Positions 60,512-64,000 of a DNA stretch of 64,000 nt are shown here, piece after piece; within the stretch, counting starts at the first letter, position 1, and every line of letters begins with the position of its first letter. The notes beneath the pieces were generated by a model. The model did not search any database. It was not told the DNA's origin and saw only the letters and a list, made by a program, of their open reading frames with translations. The translations under genes were made by a program, and so were the position numbers. The stretch covers positions 386,851-450,850 of the forward strand of contig JACKCR010000003.1 of the NCBI GenBank assembly GCA_020633975.1. Reading direction: 5' to 3'. The DNA comes from Candidatus Eiseniibacteriota bacterium. GTDB taxonomy: Bacteria; Eisenbacteria; RBG-16-71-46; CAIMUX01.

Positions 60512-63067
60512 ATGAGCGAAGACGACAAGAATCGGGATCGCGAAGCCTACGAGCGCGAGAAGCGAGAGTTCTTCGACGCCCTCGACCACAACGAATCCGA
60601 GGAAGACGCCCACGACTTGGCCCTTCAGCGGTTGCTGGAGCACCATCGTCGCGGGGATGGCGCTCTGGACGATCCGTCGGGCGCCGCCAGCCTCTTCCGC
60701 ATCGCCTCGGATGACAGCCCGGGCCCGATCGCGGACTACGAGATCCTCGAACTCCTGGGCCGTGGCGGAATGGGTGTTGTCTACCGGGCTCGGCGACGAA
60801 GCACGGACGAAGTCGTCGCCCTCAAGTTCCTCCGCCCGAGCCTCGCGTCCGTGGCGTTTCGGGAACGCTTCGCGCGCGAGATCGAGGCCCTTCAGCGACT
60901 GGACCATCCTGGAGTGTGTCGGCTCGTCGAGGCAGGCACCTGTTCCACTGCTCTGGGTGAGGTTCCCTTTCTCGCCATGGAGTTCGTCGCTGGTGGGCCC
61001 CTGACCGAAGAAGCTGCAAGACGGGATCTGCCACTAGCGTCACGGCTCGCAATCCTCGCGCACGTCTTCGACATCGTGGACCACGCTCACGGCCGAGGGG
61101 TCATCCACCGCGACCTCAAGCCGCAAAACATCCTTCTCGACGACGCCGATCGCCCGCACGTAGTCGACTTCGGCATTGCGAGTCTCGCCCTTCCTGACGC
61201 CGAAGCACCGTACGACGAAGAGAGCATGGTTCTGCTCGGTTCGATCAGCTATATGAGCCCGGAACAACTCCACACCGGATTCGGGCCGGTCGACGCGCGA
61301 AGCGATATCTTCTCGCTCGGTGCTGTCGGCTACGAACTTCTCAGTGGTCGTCTTCCGTTTGGCTCTCCAAAGGATCCGCCGCCACGCGTTCTCGCGGCCA
61401 TCCTGCTCGATCCGGTTCCAACACTCGACGAGCCGGTCACCTCGGTGCTTCCGGGCGGCGTGTCGGAAGTCATCGAAAGGTGCCTCGCCAAGAACTCTGG
61501 CGAACGGTATCCGAGCGCGAAGGCCGCCGGTGAGGATCTCAGGCGCTGCCTGGCCGGATCGCTGCCAAATGCTGTCCGACGCCGAAGTAAGGTGTCCGAA
61601 TTCGAGGAACCGACGCGCAGGAATCGTCACCACGCCACAGTTGGGTCGGGGCGAGTGCGGCTTGCGATCCTGCTCGTGTCCGTCGTCCTCGTGGCAACGG
61701 CATTGCTTGTACTACAGCTGACCGAGACCCACAGCCCCGACACCGTCACGGCCGAGGTTCTGTCCGAACTCGAACTGGCGGATGAAGGCATCCACCTCGG
61801 AGTTCGTACCGAAGCGTCGCTCGAGAGCGCGATCGAAGCGCTTCGGCGAGCCCGGGCGCAGCTCGGATACCTTTCGGGCGAGCCATATGCCCCGGCGCTC
61901 GAGCGCTACATCAACTGGCGAAACGGCGAGGCGCTCCTGTTCCTCGGGGGGATTCACGATGACCCGGCGTCTTTCGATGCGGCTCGCCTGCGCTTCCAGG
62001 AAGCCGACGCGTTCCAGGCCGATGACGCTGGAGTGACGGGTCTCGATCCAACCCGCCGAATCGTCGGCCGGATCGCCGGAGTCGAGCGGTATCACCCTGC
62101 AGGTGGACAGGCCTACGCACACTCCGTCCTCGCATCGTGGTCCGACACACGGCGACACAGAGAACTCGCGGCCAGTTTCCGTTGGGTCGCCATCCAGATC
62201 TGGGCCGACGACCACGACCTTCGCGATCGACCCTACGACGTACCCCATCCTGACCCGTTCCTCTTCCACGACTACGGTCGCGCCCTGGTCGAACTGGGAC
62301 GCGAAACTGGCGAGGTCGACGCAGTCGAACGCGGACTCGTGTCGCTCCAACACGTCGATGCCGACACCCTCTGGGGAGAGGCGGAACGGTTTGGCAGAGC
62401 CGTCCACCACGAGAGTATCGCGCTCGCACTAGCGACGATCGACGAACTCAGGGATGGGGACCGCCATGCACCTGAGGTCGCATCCCGAATGCGGAGGGCC
62501 GCATCCGCACGTGGCGGTGAAGCGAAGGTGTCGCAGGCGGGCACCGACTTGCTGGAGGCACGCCTTGCCCTCGAACGTTCCGACCGGATCGAGCAGGATC
62601 CGTCTCTCCTCACGGACGCGCTCCAGAGTTGCAGGAACGCCTGCACCACGCTCGCAGCCGCCGAACGGAGCCGAGCGTGGCAATTGGGTACGATCCTTCT
62701 CGCGCGGATCGAGGCCCGTACGGAGTCGAGTTCGAGCGGGACGCGGGTGGAGTCTCCGATCGTTGCCTCCTCACGATCGACCCTCAATCAGGTGGAGGGT
62801 CGGCTCGACCCGATGAACGATCCTCTCGTCGCCGCCAGATGGCACCTGGCCGCAGCGGAGATCGCTTGGCTACGAGGCAGTCCGAACGAGGTCGTCGAGC
62901 ACGAGCTGGCGCAGTTGGCCGAGCAGACCACGCCGGATCAGAGCCCTCGACTCTGGCATCGAGGAGAGGCGATACGGCGCTCTCTCATCAGCAAACCCGA
63001 AGGGTCCAAGCGTGACCGGTCCTCGCTGATGCCATTCCGTTCGAATGACGTGTCGGGGCGCCCGTAG
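60512..63067 (+). CDS. Ser/Thr protein kinase with TM and large helical sensor domain, paired with ECF sigma
   Basis: An 851-aa protein. A charged N-terminal extension (about 1-70, EREKREFFDALDHNESEEDAHDLA...) leads to a Hanks kinase domain (about 75-345) with LLGRGGMGVVYRARR, VALKFLR, GVIHRDLKPQNILL, VVDFGIASLAL and GSISYMSPEQLH. A basic linker and one membrane segment (about 390-410: LAILLVSVVLVATALLVLQL) follow. The 440-residue C-terminal region is alpha-helical and Arg/Glu-rich, probably extracytoplasmic or TPR-like, of unknown ligand. It lies directly downstream of the ECF sigma gene and is probably its regulator. ATG 60512 has only a distant ribosome-like GGAGG. Confidence 0.9.
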   Translation: MSEDDKNRDREAYEREKREFFDALDHNESEEDAHDLALQRLLEHHRRGDGALDDPSGAASLFRIASDDSPGPIADYEILELLGRGGMGVVYRARRRSTDEVVALKFLRPSLASVAFRERFAREIEALQRLDHPGVCRLVEAGTCSTALGEVPFLAMEFVAGGPLTEEAARRDLPLASRLAILAHVFDIVDHAHGRGVIHRDLKPQNILLDDADRPHVVDFGIASLALPDAEAPYDEESMVLLGSISYMSPEQLHTGFGPVDARSDIFSLGAVGYELLSGRLPFGSPKDPPPRVLAAILLDPVPTLDEPVTSVLPGGVSEVIERCLAKNSGERYPSAKAAGEDLRRCLAGSLPNAVRRRSKVSEFEEPTRRNRHHATVGSGRVRLAILLVSVVLVATALLVLQLTETHSPDTVTAEVLSELELADEGIHLGVRTEASLESAIEALRRARAQLGYLSGEPYAPALERYINWRNGEALLFLGGIHDDPASFDAARLRFQEADAFQADDAGVTGLDPTRRIVGRIAGVERYHPAGGQAYAHSVLASWSDTRRHRELAASFRWVAIQIWADDHDLRDRPYDVPHPDPFLFHDYGRALVELGRETGEVDAVERGLVSLQHVDADTLWGEAERFGRAVHHESIALALATIDELRDGDRHAPEVASRMRRAASARGGEAKVSQAGTDLLEARLALERSDRIEQDPSLLTDALQSCRNACTTLAAAERSRAWQLGTILLARIEARTESSSSGTRVESPIVASSRSTLNQVEGRLDPMNDPLVAARWHLAAAEIAWLRGSPNEVVEHELAQLAEQTTPDQSPRLWHRGEAIRRSLISKPEGSKRDRSSLMPFRSNDVSGRP

Positions 63068-63157
63068 GTCCCTTTCAGCCGGCGTGCCAACCCGGTGCTC
63101 GACTCGCGACGTGCTCCACGAACCGGTAATGCGTCCGTCTTCCGCGCGCCATCGCCA

Positions 63158-64000
63158 TCAGTTCGACAGCACCTCTGGCGGAAGATCCGCGATCCAGACG
63201 TCTCTCTGATCCTGACTCAACGCGCACACGATCGTGCGCCCGTCCGGAGAGATGTCGACGTCGGTCCAACGCCTCAGATCTCCCGGTGGCAATGCGACGA
63301 CCGTTTCGACCTTCCCATCCTCGACGCGGACACGAAGCACCTCTCCCACGGACTCGCCGAGGAACCGAGACTCTCGCGTCTCTCGAACGAGGTACACCCA
63401 TTCATCGTCGTCGGACCAAGTGATCGGCACGGCGGTGCCCTCAAAGAGCAGCGTCTCTTCGGGTGAGTCCGGAGAGACCAGCCATACGTCGATCTCGGTA
63501 CGGTCGCCGCGCGCACCCGCCACTGCGAGCTTCTGCCCGGAGTGAGACGCGGCGACTTGGAAGAGAGTTCCGTTCCGGGGCGGGTCGAAGAGTGGACGTT
63601 GGTCGTCACCACTCGGTGAGACCAGTCGGAAGTTCCGGTTGTCGTCCTGGAAGGAGTGGAACAGGATCCGACCGTCACCCATCCAATCCAGGTAGGCCCG
63701 TCCCTCTGCGCCCGGCACGGGACGATCGCCACCGTCGATGGTGGAGACGATTCGGAGCTGCTCTCGCCCGTCGTCGTCTGCACCGAACGCCAACTCCGAT
63801 CCATCCGGAGACCAGGCCAGGAACGCCTTTCCGAAACCGACCTCGGTCATCGGCTCGGGCTCTCCTCCGGAGAATGAAAGACGGTAGATCCTCGTCGTCT
63901 CGAACGTTCCCGCGAGGAAGGCCAACTCGTCTCCCCCTGGCCGGATCTTCGGACCGCTCGCGAGCACCGTCCCTCCCCAGATCGGGTTCGCATCGAAACC
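63158..64000 (-). CDS. WD40/TolB-like beta-propeller protein, N-terminus outside window
   Basis: The C-terminal 280 residues of a longer protein whose start lies beyond base 64000; the frame is open to the window end. It contains repeated PD40/WD40-like blades: RPGGDELAFLAGTFETTRIYRLSF, FLAWSPDGSELAFGADDDG, YLDWMGDGRILFHSF and VDISPDGRTIVCALSQDQRDVWIADL. This is the pattern of the C-terminal regions of TolB, of dipeptidyl-peptidase-like proteins, and of kinases with WD40 tails. Without the N-terminus I cannot separate these. It is convergent with the ECF-linked kinase, 90 bp apart. Confidence 0.85.
   Translation of the reverse strand, partial: GFDANPIWGGTVLASGPKIRPGGDELAFLAGTFETTRIYRLSFSGGEPEPMTEVGFGKAFLAWSPDGSELAFGADDDGREQLRIVSTIDGGDRPVPGAEGRAYLDWMGDGRILFHSFQDDNRNFRLVSPSGDDQRPLFDPPRNGTLFQVAASHSGQKLAVAGARGDRTEIDVWLVSPDSPEETLLFEGTAVPITWSDDDEWVYLVRETRESRFLGESVGEVLRVRVEDGKVETVVALPPGDLRRWTDVDISPDGRTIVCALSQDQRDVWIADLPPEVLSN

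Overview
The window is one high-GC bacterial chromosome segment with short intergenic gaps and genes on both strands. I saw no phage, transposon, CRISPR or RNA genes. Five secreted proteins end in a FlgD-like/type-IX-type C-terminal sorting domain (PNP..., WDGRD..G, AGVYF.RL). There are also 'CSDDPTGP'-type lipoproteins, several Ser/Thr kinases and an ECF sigma factor. This mix suggests an uncultured lineage in or near the FCB superphylum (for example Eisenbacteria- or Krumholzibacteria-like). That placement is inference from gene style only.

Layout. 1-5487 (minus): an Opp/Dpp-type peptide ABC importer operon (binding lipoprotein, DppB, an oversized DppC, truncated DppD). 5709-7768 (plus): an unknown gene translationally coupled to cinA. 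7887-11600: a Cys-cluster protein, a flavin-reductase-like protein, a lipoprotein and a DUF4097 repeat protein. 11629-14752 (minus): RNase HI, a GT-C-type membrane glycosyltransferase and a PqqB-like metallo-hydrolase. 14866-17852 (plus): an S1-repeat protein, a Fur/PerR-type regulator with inverted repeats in front of it, and a DUF454 membrane protein. 17911-21084 (minus): two large lipoproteins. 21232-24659 (minus): DUF1015, serA and serC (serine biosynthesis). A HAD phosphatase-like gene is divergent from this cluster. 25767-34258: a transglutaminase-fold lipoprotein lacking its Cys, an RsmC-like methyltransferase with low-complexity insertions, MscS, a membrane-hydrolase fusion and a glycosidase-like secreted protein. 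34551-37219 (minus): a PhnD-like binding protein followed by a chemoreceptor. 37750-39900: a secreted sorting-domain protein.

40032-44524 (minus) is the most interesting region: a stand-alone TusA-like protein, a DsrE-like protein, a TusA-OsmC fusion and a short MetE-type methionine synthase, followed by an FHA-GAF-SpoIIE phosphatase. The MetE-like frame is interrupted by one in-frame UGA at codon 216. The frame and all conserved motifs continue beyond it. A 6-bp hairpin with a G-containing six-base loop starts 12 nt after the UGA. This fits a bacterial SECIS element, so the gene is a candidate selenoprotein inside a sulfur-relay operon. A nonsense mutation or sequencing error remains the main alternative.

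44894-64000: a von Willebrand factor A protein, three Ser/Thr kinases (one fused to an ATPase and TPRs), an ECF sigma factor, small conserved proteins, two secreted proteins with haem-like Cys-His motifs, Kelch and LVIVD beta-propeller secreted proteins, a decayed sorting-domain gene, and a truncated WD40/TolB-like gene at the right edge.

Several starts were moved downstream of the longest open frame, or to GTG/TTG, because of Shine-Dalgarno position and signal-peptide or domain boundaries.
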